The translations under genes and the position numbers were made by a program. Source: JADHMP01 sp964617385 (GTDB taxonomy: Bacteria; Bacteroidota; Bacteroidia; Flavobacteriales; Flavobacteriaceae). From it: DNA of 35,967 nucleotides. The notes under the pieces were generated by a model that saw nothing but the letters and a program-made list of their open reading frames with translations, was not told the origin of the DNA and searched no databases. Below are positions 1-7,736 of the stretch, piece by piece; within the stretch, counting starts at the first letter, position 1, and every line of letters starts with the position of its first letter. The stretch spans positions 1 to 35,967 of the forward strand of contig CAZTYX010000007.1 in the NCBI GenBank assembly GCA_964617385.1. The letters are read 5' to 3'.

Positions 1-449
1 TACTCGCCCAAAAGCCTGCGCTACAAAAACGGCTTCCTCCAGAATCAATCTTAACACCACATCCCAAAGAATTTGAACGATGGGTTGGCCCGTGGCAGAA
101 TGATCAGGAAAAATTGGAAAAATTAAAATCGTTGGCCGCAACCCTTGAGGTTATTGTAGTGCTCAAAGGAGCCTTTTCTGTAATTGCGTTTCCAAACGGT
201 GATTTTTGGTTTAATAGCACTGGCAATCCAGGTATGGCCACCGCAGGGAGCGGTGATGTTTTAACCGGTATTATTGGAAGCTTATTAGCACAAGGCTACC
301 CTCCAAAAGAAGCAGCCATTATTGGAGTGTTTGTTCATGGTTGGGCAGGTGATTTAGCCGCTCATAAAATGGGACAAAGAGCTTTGATGGCGTCCTCTAT
401 AGTAGAACATATACCTCAGATTTTTAAGTATTTAGATAATAATAATTAA
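1..449 (+). CDS. nnrD: NAD(P)H-hydrate dehydratase, C-terminal part (5' end outside window)
   Basis: The frame is open from base 3, so the gene begins before the window and only about 148 residues are visible. The enzyme dehydrates the damaged cofactor NAD(P)H-hydrate back to NAD(P)H using a nucleotide as energy source, and in many bacteria it is fused to the NAD(P)HX epimerase. The visible part carries the family signatures: LTPHPKEFERWVG near the start, a strand ending VVLKGAFSVIA, and the glycine-rich block GNPGMATAGSGDVLTGIIG, which holds the catalytic Asp. The stop codon is TAA. Whether an epimerase domain precedes it cannot be seen. The motifs make the family assignment safe; the fusion state is unknown. 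Confidence 0.9.
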   Translation, partial: LAQKPALQKRLPPESILTPHPKEFERWVGPWQNDQEKLEKLKSLAATLEVIVVLKGAFSVIAFPNGDFWFNSTGNPGMATAGSGDVLTGIIGSLLAQGYPPKEAAIIGVFVHGWAGDLAAHKMGQRALMASSIVEHIPQIFKYLDNNN

Positions 450-574
450 ACCATTACTTTATTTTTTAATGCCCTTTTAAAACGCCAGTTGCATTCCTCT
501 CAACCACTTCCAATAATATATCCTTTATTCTATCAATGTCATTTTGGCGCTTGAATTAATGATTAGCAGACATT

Positions 575-606
575 TTGTCTGTGAATTTGTGTTGGAATAA
601 ACTTTG
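575..606 (+). promoter_or_regulatory. possible clpB promoter
   Basis: The 183-base gap before clpB (450-632) holds no gene or RNA that I can see. Within it, TTG at 575-577 is followed after 21 bases by AAACTTTG (599-606). This matches five of the six fixed positions of the Bacteroidota -7 box TAnnTTTG at an acceptable spacing from a -33 TTG. The match is imperfect, so this is a weak call. No heat-shock operator was recognised. Confidence 0.3.
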
Positions 607-632
607 TTATCCCGTTGGTAAATAGAATTTTT

Positions 633-3233
633 ATGAATACGAATAATCTTACCGTAAAAACACAAGAGGTGCTGCAAGGGGCGCAGCTTTTAGCTCAGAA
701 GCTACGGCATCCTCAAATTGAACCCGAACACCTCTTAAAAGCCCTTCTGGAGGTTGACAAAAACGTTGTGCCCTATCTGTTAAAACAAGAACAGATTAAT
801 AACAACCTGTTGCATCAAATTCTAGACAAAACATTGGAATCCTTTTCAAAAGTGGAAGGTGGTCAACAGCAATTTGCTCAAAAAACAACACAATGTATTC
901 TTGAAGCCCAAAACATAGCACAAAAAAACGGCGATGAATTTGTGGCCACACAACATCTTTTGTTAGGCCTTTTTGAAGTGAATAGCAATGTTAGTCAACT
1001 ATTGAAAGACCAAGGGCTCACCAAGAAAAATTTAGAACTGGCTGTAAATAAACTTCAAAAGGGCGAAAAGGTACGTTCTGCCTCTGCAGAAACCAACTAT
1101 AACGCCCTTGAAAAATATGCTAAAAACCTAAACCACTTAGCAACAGAAGGAAAACTTGACCCTGTTATTGGTCGTGACGAAGAAATTCGACGGTTGTTGC
1201 AAATTTTATCTCGAAGAACCAAAAACAACCCCATTTTAGTTGGTGAACCAGGCACCGGAAAAACGGCTATTGCTGAAGGCTTAGCGCATCGCATTGTAGA
1301 TGGTGACGTACCAGAAAACCTTAAAGACAAGAAAATATTTGCACTGGATATGGGTGCGCTAGTGGCTGGCGCAAAATATAAGGGTGAGTTTGAAGAGCGA
1401 CTAAAAAGTGTGATTAAAGAAGTCACGCAATCTGATGGTGATTTGGTTTTATTTATAGATGAAATTCACACCTTAGTGGGTGCCGGAGGTGGCGAAGGTG
1501 CTATGGACGCTGCCAATATATTAAAACCTGCACTGGCAAGAGGTGAGCTGCGTGCCATTGGTGCCACTACCCTAGACGAGTATCAAAAATATTTTGAAAA
1601 AGACAAAGCACTAGAACGCCGTTTTCAAAAAGTAATGGTTGATGAGCCCGACACAGATAGTGCTATTTCGATCTTGAGAGGCATCAAAGAGAAATATGAA
1701 AACCACCACCGAGTACGAATTAAAGACGAGGCTATTATTGGCGCTGTTACATTATCAAATCGCTATATAACCAACCGATTTTTACCTGATAAGGCAATCG
1801 ACTTGATGGATGAAGCTGCTTCAAAACTTCGGATGGAAATAAATTCTAAGCCTGAGGAGTTAGATCAATTGGATCGAAAAATAAGACAAATCGAAATTGA
1901 ATTGGTTGCCATTAAGCGCGAAAAAGAGACCGCTAAAATTGAACAACTCAATAAAGAATTAGCCGAATTAAAGCAAGATCGTCAATCGTTGTTTGCACAA
2001 TGGAGTAATGAAAAACAGGTGGTTGATCACCTGCAACAAACCAAGCAAGAAATAGAAGATTTAAAGGTGAGCGCTGATCGTGCCGAAAGAGAAGGCAACT
2101 ATGCTGAGGTGGCCGAAATTCGCTATGGAAAATTGCAAGAAGCTGAGCAAAAACTTAAAAAGTTACAACACGAACTCATAACGCTGTCTAACGAAAACGC
2201 ACTAATTAAAGAAGAAGTGACTTATGATGACATTGCTGAGGTTGTGGCCAAATGGACGGGCATTCCCGTGGCAAAAATGTTGCAATCTGACCGAGAGAAA
2301 TTATTGCAACTAGAGGACCATCTGCATCATCGCATTGTGGGGCAAGAAAAAGCGGTAGTGGCTGTGAGTGATGCCATCAGAAGAAGTCGTGCTGGTTTAC
2401 AAGATGCACAACGTCCAATGGGAAGTTTCTTGTTTTTAGGCACCACTGGCGTAGGAAAAACCGAATTGGCCAAAGCCTTGGCCCAAGCACTCTTTGATGA
2501 CGAAAACAACCTCACGCGCATTGATATGAGTGAATATCAAGAGCGGCATGCTGTAAGTCGTTTGGTGGGTGCCCCTCCGGGCTATGTAGGGTATGAAGAA
2601 GGGGGTCAATTGACGGAAGCCGTTCGAAGAAAACCTTATTCTGTAATTTTATTAGACGAAATTGAAAAAGCCCATCCAGATGCATTTAACATTCTACTTC
2701 AAGTCTTAGATGAGGGACGCTTAACCGACAATAAAGGACGCTTGGCCGATTTTAAAAACACTTTAATCATTATGACCAGCAACTTAGGGAGTCATGAAAT
2801 TCAAAAAGCTTTTGAAGAAAACCCTGTTTTTGAAACCGCAGAAACGGAGGCCAAAGAACGCGTATTATCATTATTACGGCAAACCATTCGGCCAGAGTTC
2901 TTAAATCGAATTGATGACATTGTATTGTTTTCGCCCCTCACCCAAGAGGAAATTAAGCAGATTGTGAAATTGCAATGTAATGCCATAAAAAACCGATTGG
3001 CTGCACAAGACATTGTTCTTGAACTCAGTAACGAAGCCATAGAGGCCTTAGCTAAAATGGGATTTGACCCACAATATGGCGGCCGTCCAGTTAGACGTGT
3101 TTTACAAGAACGTTTACTTAACCCTTTGAGCAAGATGTTGTTAGAGAATAAACTTAAAAAAGAAGATCCCCTATTGGTTGATTTTTTTGAAGATGCTATT
3201 GTCTTTCGAAATGTCACCTCCACTAGTGCCTAA
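633..3233 (+). CDS. clpB: ATP-dependent chaperone ClpB
   Basis: ClpB is the cytosolic AAA+ disaggregase that threads aggregated proteins through a hexamer together with DnaK. The product is 866 residues, the normal family length. Visible domains in order: the Clp N-terminal repeat (about 1-145), the first ATPase with Walker A GEPGTGKT near residue 205 and Walker B LVLFIDEIHT, a long Glu/Lys-rich coiled-coil middle domain (about 395-525), and the second ATPase with Walker A GTTGVGKT and Walker B VILLDEIEKAH. The coiled-coil M domain separates ClpB from ClpA/ClpC. I chose the ATG at 633. An in-frame TTG at 615 would add six residues (MVNRIF) that do not belong to the family. It is followed closely by smpB. 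Confidence 0.97.
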   Translation: MNTNNLTVKTQEVLQGAQLLAQKLRHPQIEPEHLLKALLEVDKNVVPYLLKQEQINNNLLHQILDKTLESFSKVEGGQQQFAQKTTQCILEAQNIAQKNGDEFVATQHLLLGLFEVNSNVSQLLKDQGLTKKNLELAVNKLQKGEKVRSASAETNYNALEKYAKNLNHLATEGKLDPVIGRDEEIRRLLQILSRRTKNNPILVGEPGTGKTAIAEGLAHRIVDGDVPENLKDKKIFALDMGALVAGAKYKGEFEERLKSVIKEVTQSDGDLVLFIDEIHTLVGAGGGEGAMDAANILKPALARGELRAIGATTLDEYQKYFEKDKALERRFQKVMVDEPDTDSAISILRGIKEKYENHHRVRIKDEAIIGAVTLSNRYITNRFLPDKAIDLMDEAASKLRMEINSKPEELDQLDRKIRQIEIELVAIKREKETAKIEQLNKELAELKQDRQSLFAQWSNEKQVVDHLQQTKQEIEDLKVSADRAEREGNYAEVAEIRYGKLQEAEQKLKKLQHELITLSNENALIKEEVTYDDIAEVVAKWTGIPVAKMLQSDREKLLQLEDHLHHRIVGQEKAVVAVSDAIRRSRAGLQDAQRPMGSFLFLGTTGVGKTELAKALAQALFDDENNLTRIDMSEYQERHAVSRLVGAPPGYVGYEEGGQLTEAVRRKPYSVILLDEIEKAHPDAFNILLQVLDEGRLTDNKGRLADFKNTLIIMTSNLGSHEIQKAFEENPVFETAETEAKERVLSLLRQTIRPEFLNRIDDIVLFSPLTQEEIKQIVKLQCNAIKNRLAAQDIVLELSNEAIEALAKMGFDPQYGGRPVRRVLQERLLNPLSKMLLENKLKKEDPLLVDFFEDAIVFRNVTSTSA

Positions 3234-3238
3234 AAGTG

Positions 3239-3246
3239 TACCTTTG
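3239..3246 (+). promoter_or_regulatory. smpB -7 promoter box TACCTTTG
   Basis: This is a perfect TAnnTTTG box starting six bases after the clpB stop and ending four bases before the smpB ATG. If it is used, transcription would start at or within two bases of the ATG, giving a leaderless smpB message. No -33 TTG is found at the usual spacing. Confidence 0.5.
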
Positions 3247-3250
3247 CGGC

Positions 3251-3712
3251 ATGCAAAAGCAGGTGAACATAAAAAACAAAAGGGCACGGTTTGAATACGA
3301 ATTAATCGATCAATACACCGCTGGCATTGTTTTGACTGGAACGGAAATTAAATCTATCCGAAACAGTAAAGCCTCCATCGCCGAAAGTTTTTGTGAATTT
3401 AATGAGCGTGGTGAACTTTTTGCCATAAACATGTATGTGGAAGAATATGCCTTTGGCACGCGCTATAACCACAAGCCCCGCAATGCGCGTAAACTATTAC
3501 TCAATAAAAAAGAGTTAAAAAAATTGGAACGTGAGGTTAAAAATGCGGGGCTTACCATTGTACCTTTGCGGTTGTTTATTAACGAGAAAGGGTTTGCTAA
3601 AGTGCAAATCGCTCTAGCCCGTGGAAAAAAGCTTTTCGATAAACGTGAGACCATAAAAGATCGAGACAACAAAAGAAATCTCGATCGGGTGAAGAAAAAT
3701 TTCAACAATTAG
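3251..3712 (+). CDS. smpB: SsrA-binding protein SmpB
   Basis: SmpB binds tmRNA and delivers it to stalled ribosomes for trans-translation. The 153-residue product has the family hallmarks: N-terminal KQVNIKNKRARFEY, the GTEIKSIR block, EEYAFGTRYNH, and a basic C-terminal tail (KRETIKDRDNKRNLDR) that folds in the ribosomal decoding site. The ATG at 3251 matches the family N-terminus. A GTG at 3236 would add MYLCG and lies over the promoter box, so I rejected it. It sits 17 bases after clpB, and the box between them suggests its own promoter. The tmRNA gene itself is not in this window. Confidence 0.97.
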   Translation: MQKQVNIKNKRARFEYELIDQYTAGIVLTGTEIKSIRNSKASIAESFCEFNERGELFAINMYVEEYAFGTRYNHKPRNARKLLLNKKELKKLEREVKNAGLTIVPLRLFINEKGFAKVQIALARGKKLFDKRETIKDRDNKRNLDRVKKNFNN

Positions 3713-3727
3713 AGACATCCCTCTCTA
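3710..3727 (+). terminator. weak hairpin at the smpB stop
   Basis: TAGAGA and TCTCTA form a 6-bp stem around the loop CATCCC, overlapping the smpB stop codon. No T-run follows, so it is at best a weak terminator or an RNA-stabilising hairpin. The rest of the gap to the sulfatase (to 3801) holds nothing else I recognise. Confidence 0.25.
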
Positions 3728-3801
3728 GAGTCATTTCAAGTATTTACTTTTCTGTTTTTAGTATATTAGTAATGTTAATCTTCTAATTTATTAAGGCATC
3801 T

Positions 3802-5364
3802 ATGGCTCTTAAAACGCTTAATCGATTTTTAATTGGATTTACTTTTTTGCTAATATTCTTGGGCTGTTCAACCAAAACAAAACCCCAATTACCTAATATT
3901 ATTTTTGTATTGGCAGATGATCTAGGCTACGGCGATCTTTCTGTGTATGCTCCCAACAACAAAATTAAAACTCCACATTTAGATCAAATGGCGCAGGAGG
4001 GACTTCGTCTAACCGATGCGCATACCCCAGCAGCCGTTTGCACGCCCACCCGATATGGTTTGCTTACAGGACGCTATAACTGGAGAAGTCGATTGAAGCA
4101 AGGTGTGCTTACAGGAAAGTCAAAAGCCTTAATTCCCAACAGCAGAAGAACTCTAGCAACTCTTTTAAAACAAAAAAAATACCACACTGCCTTTATCGGC
4201 AAGTGGCATTTGGGCTGGGATTGGGCGTTAAAGTCAGAAATTGATTCCAGTGGTGCTGGTTGGAATCGGGAGGATTTTGACAATATTGATTTTTCTAAAC
4301 CCATCAAAAATGGGCCTAACACCCTTGGGTTTGATTATAGTTATGGTCATTCTGGCTCCTTAGATATGGCACCCTATGTCTATGTTGAAAACAATAAACC
4401 CACCGCCATTCCCTTGAGCAACACCGTCAACAAAGGGGTCTACTCTTGGTGGCGAGAAGGTCCCACAGCACCCAATTTCATTCATGAAGAAGTTACCCCT
4501 CATTTTTTTGAACGTGGTATTGCATATGTTAAAGAACAAGCATCAAAAGAGCAACCGTTTTTTCTTTATTTGGCGTTGCCTTCACCTCACACCCCCATTT
4601 TGCCAACAAAACCTTGGCAGGGCAAAAGCAATTTAAACCCCTATGGTGACTTTACCATGATGATTGATGATTATATGGGAATGCTTATGAATACTCTTGA
4701 AGCAGAAGGCATAAAAGAAAATACACTTTTGATATTCACCAGTGATAATGGCTGCTCTCCGGCAGCCAAAATAGACGAAATGCAAGCCAAAGGACATTAT
4801 CCAAGCGGGCCCTTTAGAGGGCATAAAGCCGATTTGTATGAAGGAGGACACCGCGTTCCTTTTTTAGCCCAGTGGCCCAACACCATACCGAAAGGGACAC
4901 AATCGAATCAAACCATTTGCTTAACCGATATTTTTGCCACCCTTGCCGATATTACAGAACAAAATCTTGATGAAAACGAGGGTGAGGACAGCTATAACCT
5001 CTTCCCTCTCTTCAAAGAACCTAATTTAAAACAACCGCTTAGAGAGGCCACGGTACATCATTCAATTGATGGTCAATTTGCCATACGACAGGGCCCATGG
5101 AAACTATTACTCGATCCAGGATCTGGTGGGTGGAGTTTCCCAACGGCAAAAGAGGTAAAAGCGATGAATGATCCTCCATCGGTCCAATTATACCATTTAG
5201 AGGATGATCCGCAAGAATCCAACAACCTTGAAAAGCAATATCCAAATAAAGTAAAAGCCTTACGCGAATTATTAGAGCACTATATTGCCTCAGGAAGAAG
5301 CACTCCTGGTAAGCCACAACAAAATGATGCCATCGATTTTGAGTGGAAACAAATCCATTTTTGA
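3802..5364 (+). CDS. lipoprotein sulfatase (arylsulfatase family, type I)
   Basis: This formylglycine-dependent sulfatase removes sulfate esters, in marine flavobacteria usually from algal polysaccharides. The 520-residue product starts with a lipoprotein signal peptide ending at Cys22 (IFLGC), so it is probably anchored in the outer membrane or periplasm. The metal-binding Asp pair is in LADDLGYGD (D39, D40). The sulfatase signature C-T-P-T-R begins at Cys80, the residue matured to formylglycine. GKWHLG, a later SDNGCS block and the C-terminal WKLLLDPG subdomain are also present. It stands alone between smpB and pcm, with no SusC/SusD or glycoside hydrolase neighbours, so the substrate cannot be inferred. 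A formylglycine-generating enzyme would have to come from elsewhere in the genome. Confidence 0.92.
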   Translation: MALKTLNRFLIGFTFLLIFLGCSTKTKPQLPNIIFVLADDLGYGDLSVYAPNNKIKTPHLDQMAQEGLRLTDAHTPAAVCTPTRYGLLTGRYNWRSRLKQGVLTGKSKALIPNSRRTLATLLKQKKYHTAFIGKWHLGWDWALKSEIDSSGAGWNREDFDNIDFSKPIKNGPNTLGFDYSYGHSGSLDMAPYVYVENNKPTAIPLSNTVNKGVYSWWREGPTAPNFIHEEVTPHFFERGIAYVKEQASKEQPFFLYLALPSPHTPILPTKPWQGKSNLNPYGDFTMMIDDYMGMLMNTLEAEGIKENTLLIFTSDNGCSPAAKIDEMQAKGHYPSGPFRGHKADLYEGGHRVPFLAQWPNTIPKGTQSNQTICLTDIFATLADITEQNLDENEGEDSYNLFPLFKEPNLKQPLREATVHHSIDGQFAIRQGPWKLLLDPGSGGWSFPTAKEVKAMNDPPSVQLYHLEDDPQESNNLEKQYPNKVKALRELLEHYIASGRSTPGKPQQNDAIDFEWKQIHF

Positions 5365-5373
5365 AAAACGCAG

Positions 5374-5398
5374 AAAATTAATTGCTCGTTTTAATTTT
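5374..5398. terminator. possible bidirectional terminator between sulfatase and pcm
   Basis: AAAATTAA (5374-5381) and TTAATTTT (5391-5398) form an 8-bp, all-AT stem with a 9-base loop between two convergent genes. The right arm begins at the pcm stop codon. The stem is AT-only and therefore weak, so this rests mainly on its position. Confidence 0.3.
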
Positions 5399-6032
5399 TA
5401 TTTTCTAACAGCGGAACAAAGCGAAAAGCCCCATGACAAGTCTTGTCAAAATGATGAGAAGCCGTTCGAGTATAACAATACATTTGTTGATTTTCAGTCC
5501 CAACAGGAATCACTAAACGACCGCCAACGGCCAACTGTTCCAACAAGGCCTCAGGCACTTGAGGTGCCGCAGCTGTTACAATAATGCCTTTATATGGAGC
5601 CGCTTCGGAAAAGCCTTTATAACCATCACCAAAAATGACTTTTTTTGGTTTTAAGTGCAGTTTTTCAAAAAGGCGTTGTGTTTTTTTAAACAACTCATTT
5701 TGCCGCTCAATGGTATATACATGGGCACCAAGCTGCAATAAAACCGCTGTTTGATATCCAGATCCAGTGCCAATTTCCAACACTTTATCTCCCGGATTTA
5801 TCTGCAAGAGACTGGTTTGAAAAGCCACAGTATAGGGCTGGGAAATGGTTTGCTCTGCAGCAATTGGATAGGCCTTATCTTCATAAGACCAGTTCTCCAA
5901 ACCCTTGTCCATAAAAAAATGCCGTGGCACTGCTGTCATGGCTTGCAACACCTGCTCATCTTTTATTCCTTTTTGGGCAATTAATTGCATTAATTGTCTT
6001 CGTTGCCCTTGATGTTTTGGAAGGTCTTGCAT
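5391..6032 (-). CDS. pcm: protein-L-isoaspartate O-methyltransferase
   Basis: This enzyme methylates isoaspartyl residues in aged proteins using S-adenosylmethionine, which starts their repair. The 213-residue product is full length. It has the family-specific TISQPYTVAFQTSLLQ segment (about 63-78), the SAM-binding glycine loop VLEIGTGSGYQTAVL, and the later block GIIVTAAAPQVPEALLEQL. The ATG at 6032 gives the usual N-terminus, ending in an AVPRHFF motif. It is divergent from the oxidoreductase gene at 6105 and convergent with the sulfatase. Its own promoter box lies five bases upstream of the start. Confidence 0.95.
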   Translation of the reverse strand: MQDLPKHQGQRRQLMQLIAQKGIKDEQVLQAMTAVPRHFFMDKGLENWSYEDKAYPIAAEQTISQPYTVAFQTSLLQINPGDKVLEIGTGSGYQTAVLLQLGAHVYTIERQNELFKKTQRLFEKLHLKPKKVIFGDGYKGFSEAAPYKGIIVTAAAPQVPEALLEQLAVGGRLVIPVGTENQQMYCYTRTASHHFDKTCHGAFRFVPLLENKN

Positions 6033-6037
6033 AAAAG

Positions 6038-6045
6038 CAAAAATA
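6038..6045 (-). promoter_or_regulatory. pcm -7 promoter box TATTTTTG
   Basis: A perfect TAnnTTTG on the minus strand, separated from the pcm ATG by only CTTTT. This predicts a leaderless or nearly leaderless pcm transcript. It lies back to back with the box for the divergent gene at 6079-6086. Confidence 0.45.
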
Positions 6046-6078
6046 AATTAGTTTCATTCAAAATCCATAATTTGATTG

Positions 6079-6086
6079 TACTTTTG
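6079..6086 (+). promoter_or_regulatory. -7 promoter box TACTTTTG for the Gfo/Idh/MocA operon
   Basis: A perfect TAnnTTTG 18 bases before the ATG at 6105, predicting a leader of about 14 bases. No TTG is present at the normal -33 distance. This box could drive the tightly packed run from 6105 to 10832. Confidence 0.5.
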
Positions 6087-6104
6087 AAAAGCAACAGGAA
6101 AAAG

Positions 6105-7085
6105 ATGTTAAAAATTGGTGTTTTAGGGGTTGGACATTTGGGCAGGATTCACTTGCAACAATTACAAGAATCTGATGCCTACGAATTGGTGGGATGTTTT
6201 GATCCCAATGAAGAGGCACTTTCAAGAGCCAATAGTGACTATAACCTTCCTCACTTAGATGATCCTCAAGCCTTAATTGAGGCAGTAGATGTGGTTTCAA
6301 TTGTTACGCCTACACTCTCCCACTTTGAAATGGCTGCTCAAGCCATGGAAAAAGGCAAACATATTTTTATCGAGAAGCCCCTCACAAAAACTGATCAAGA
6401 AGCTGAACAACTTATTGCTTTGGCCAAAGCCAATGGTGTTTTTGCGCAAGTGGGGCATGTTGAACGCTACAATCCTGCCTTTGAAGCTGTGCAAGAAAGC
6501 ATCACAAATCCAATGTTTATTGAAACCCATCGATTGGCAGAATTTAATCCTAGAGGCAACGATGTCTCTGTGGTTTTAGATCTCATGATTCATGATTTAG
6601 ACATTATTTTGAGTTTGGTGAAATCTCCTATTCGTCAGGTGAGCGCATCTGGTGTTTCGGTAATAAGTGATACCCCCGATATTGCCAACGCGCGTATTGA
6701 ATTTGAAAATGGTTGTGTGGCGAATTTAACGGCTAGTAGAATTTCGCTTAAAAAAATGCGTAAATCACGCTTTTTTCAAAAGGACGCCTACATTGCAGTT
6801 GATTTTTTAGCACAGAAAGTTGAAGTTGTAAAAATTAAAGAAGCGCCTAAGGAAAAGGATGATTTTGCAATCATTTTAGAAAACGCTGAAGGACAAAAAA
6901 AACAGATCTACTTTGAAAACCCAAACATCGCTAAAACGAATGCCATTCGGCAAGAACTTGAAGATTTTGCTGCCGCAATTCAAAACAAAACCCCCACGCG
7001 CGTGTCTCTTGAAGATGGTGCAAAGGCCTTGGCAGTGGCCCATCGAGTGATTGATGCCATGCAAAAGCAAAGTCAAACACAATAA
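6105..7085 (+). CDS. Gfo/Idh/MocA-family NAD(P)-dependent oxidoreductase
   Basis: The 326-residue product has an N-terminal Rossmann fold with GVLGVGHLGRIH (residues 4-15). The family motif EKPLT (about residue 90) follows, with an active-site region containing HVERYNPAF and a DLMIHDLDI helix. These are hallmarks of dehydrogenases that act on sugars, inositols or related compounds. Nothing in the sequence or context fixes the substrate. The ATG at 6105 starts directly at the Rossmann strand (MLKIGVLG). The frame is open back to 5994, but that stretch overlaps pcm and the promoter and looks non-coding. The YggS-type gene begins two bases after its stop, so the two are probably co-transcribed. 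Confidence 0.9.
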   Translation: MLKIGVLGVGHLGRIHLQQLQESDAYELVGCFDPNEEALSRANSDYNLPHLDDPQALIEAVDVVSIVTPTLSHFEMAAQAMEKGKHIFIEKPLTKTDQEAEQLIALAKANGVFAQVGHVERYNPAFEAVQESITNPMFIETHRLAEFNPRGNDVSVVLDLMIHDLDIILSLVKSPIRQVSASGVSVISDTPDIANARIEFENGCVANLTASRISLKKMRKSRFFQKDAYIAVDFLAQKVEVVKIKEAPKEKDDFAIILENAEGQKKQIYFENPNIAKTNAIRQELEDFAAAIQNKTPTRVSLEDGAKALAVAHRVIDAMQKQSQTQ

Positions 7086-7087
7086 AA

Positions 7088-7735
7088 ATGAGTGTTGCTT
7101 CCAACTTAAATTCTTTTAAAAAAAAATTACCCCCTACCGTAACATTAGTGGCGGTCTCAAAAACCAAGCCTGTAGCCTTAATTCAAGAAGCCTATGCTGC
7201 CGGACAACGCCATTTTGGAGAAAATAAAATCCAAGAAATGACAGCCAAGTGGGAGGACTTACCCAAAGACATACATTGGCATATGATTGGGCATGTTCAA
7301 ACCAATAAGGTGAAATATATGGCGCCCTTTGTGCATCTCATTCATGGTGTGGATAGTGAAAAACTTTTAAAAGAAATCAACAAACAAGGACTTAAAAACA
7401 ACCGTATTATCAATTGTTTATTGCAAGTTTATATTGCAGATGAAACAACCAAATTTGGATTAGATCCTGAAGCCATTGCACCCCTCCTAGAGAAAAGTCT
7501 TTCAATGGAAAACGTTAAGGTGGTGGGGTTCATGGGGATGGCCTCCTTTTCAGACGACGCTAACCAAATTAAAAAAGAGTTTGAGGTATTGCAAACCCTT
7601 TTTTTTAAAACAAAAGAACACCATCCACAAATTGAAGTGCTATCTATGGGAATGAGCGGCGATTATGACTTAGCCATTGCACAAGGAAGCACAATGATTC
7701 GCATAGGAAGTAAAATATTTGGGAGCCGCCATTAA
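7088..7735 (+). CDS. YggS-family PLP homeostasis protein
   Basis: A 215-residue member of the pyridoxal-phosphate-binding YggS/PROSC family. These fold as a TIM barrel like alanine racemase, bind PLP, and influence vitamin B6 and amino-acid balance without a proven enzymatic reaction. The PLP lysine is in LVAVSKTKP (about residue 25). Other signatures are HFGENKIQE, WHMIGHVQTNK and the C-terminal phosphate-binding SMGMSGDYDLAIAQGSTMIRIG. The ATG follows the dehydrogenase stop after two bases. The next gene starts two bases after this stop, so the three form a tight operon. Confidence 0.95.
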   Translation: MSVASNLNSFKKKLPPTVTLVAVSKTKPVALIQEAYAAGQRHFGENKIQEMTAKWEDLPKDIHWHMIGHVQTNKVKYMAPFVHLIHGVDSEKLLKEINKQGLKNNRIINCLLQVYIADETTKFGLDPEAIAPLLEKSLSMENVKVVGFMGMASFSDDANQIKKEFEVLQTLFFKTKEHHPQIEVLSMGMSGDYDLAIAQGSTMIRIGSKIFGSRH

Positions 7736-7736
7736 G

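Noticed and set aside
450..632. Possible tRNA or small RNA in the largest intergenic gap
   Set aside because: I found no T-loop-like GTTCRA element, cloverleaf arms or clear terminator; only a weak promoter-like pair is visible.
615..635. TTG start six codons upstream of the clpB ATG
   Set aside because: The added residues MVNRIF are not part of the ClpB family N-terminus, and the ATG at 633 gives the normal length.
2801..3223. Open frames on the minus strand inside clpB (for example 140 codons)
   Set aside because: They lie opposite strongly conserved ClpB sequence, show no recognisable domain, and are typical shadow frames.
3560..3571. Second copy of GTACCTTTGCGG inside smpB, identical to the smpB promoter region
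   Set aside because: It encodes conserved SmpB residues (VPLR); a 12-base match at this spacing is most simply chance, and no gene starts after it.
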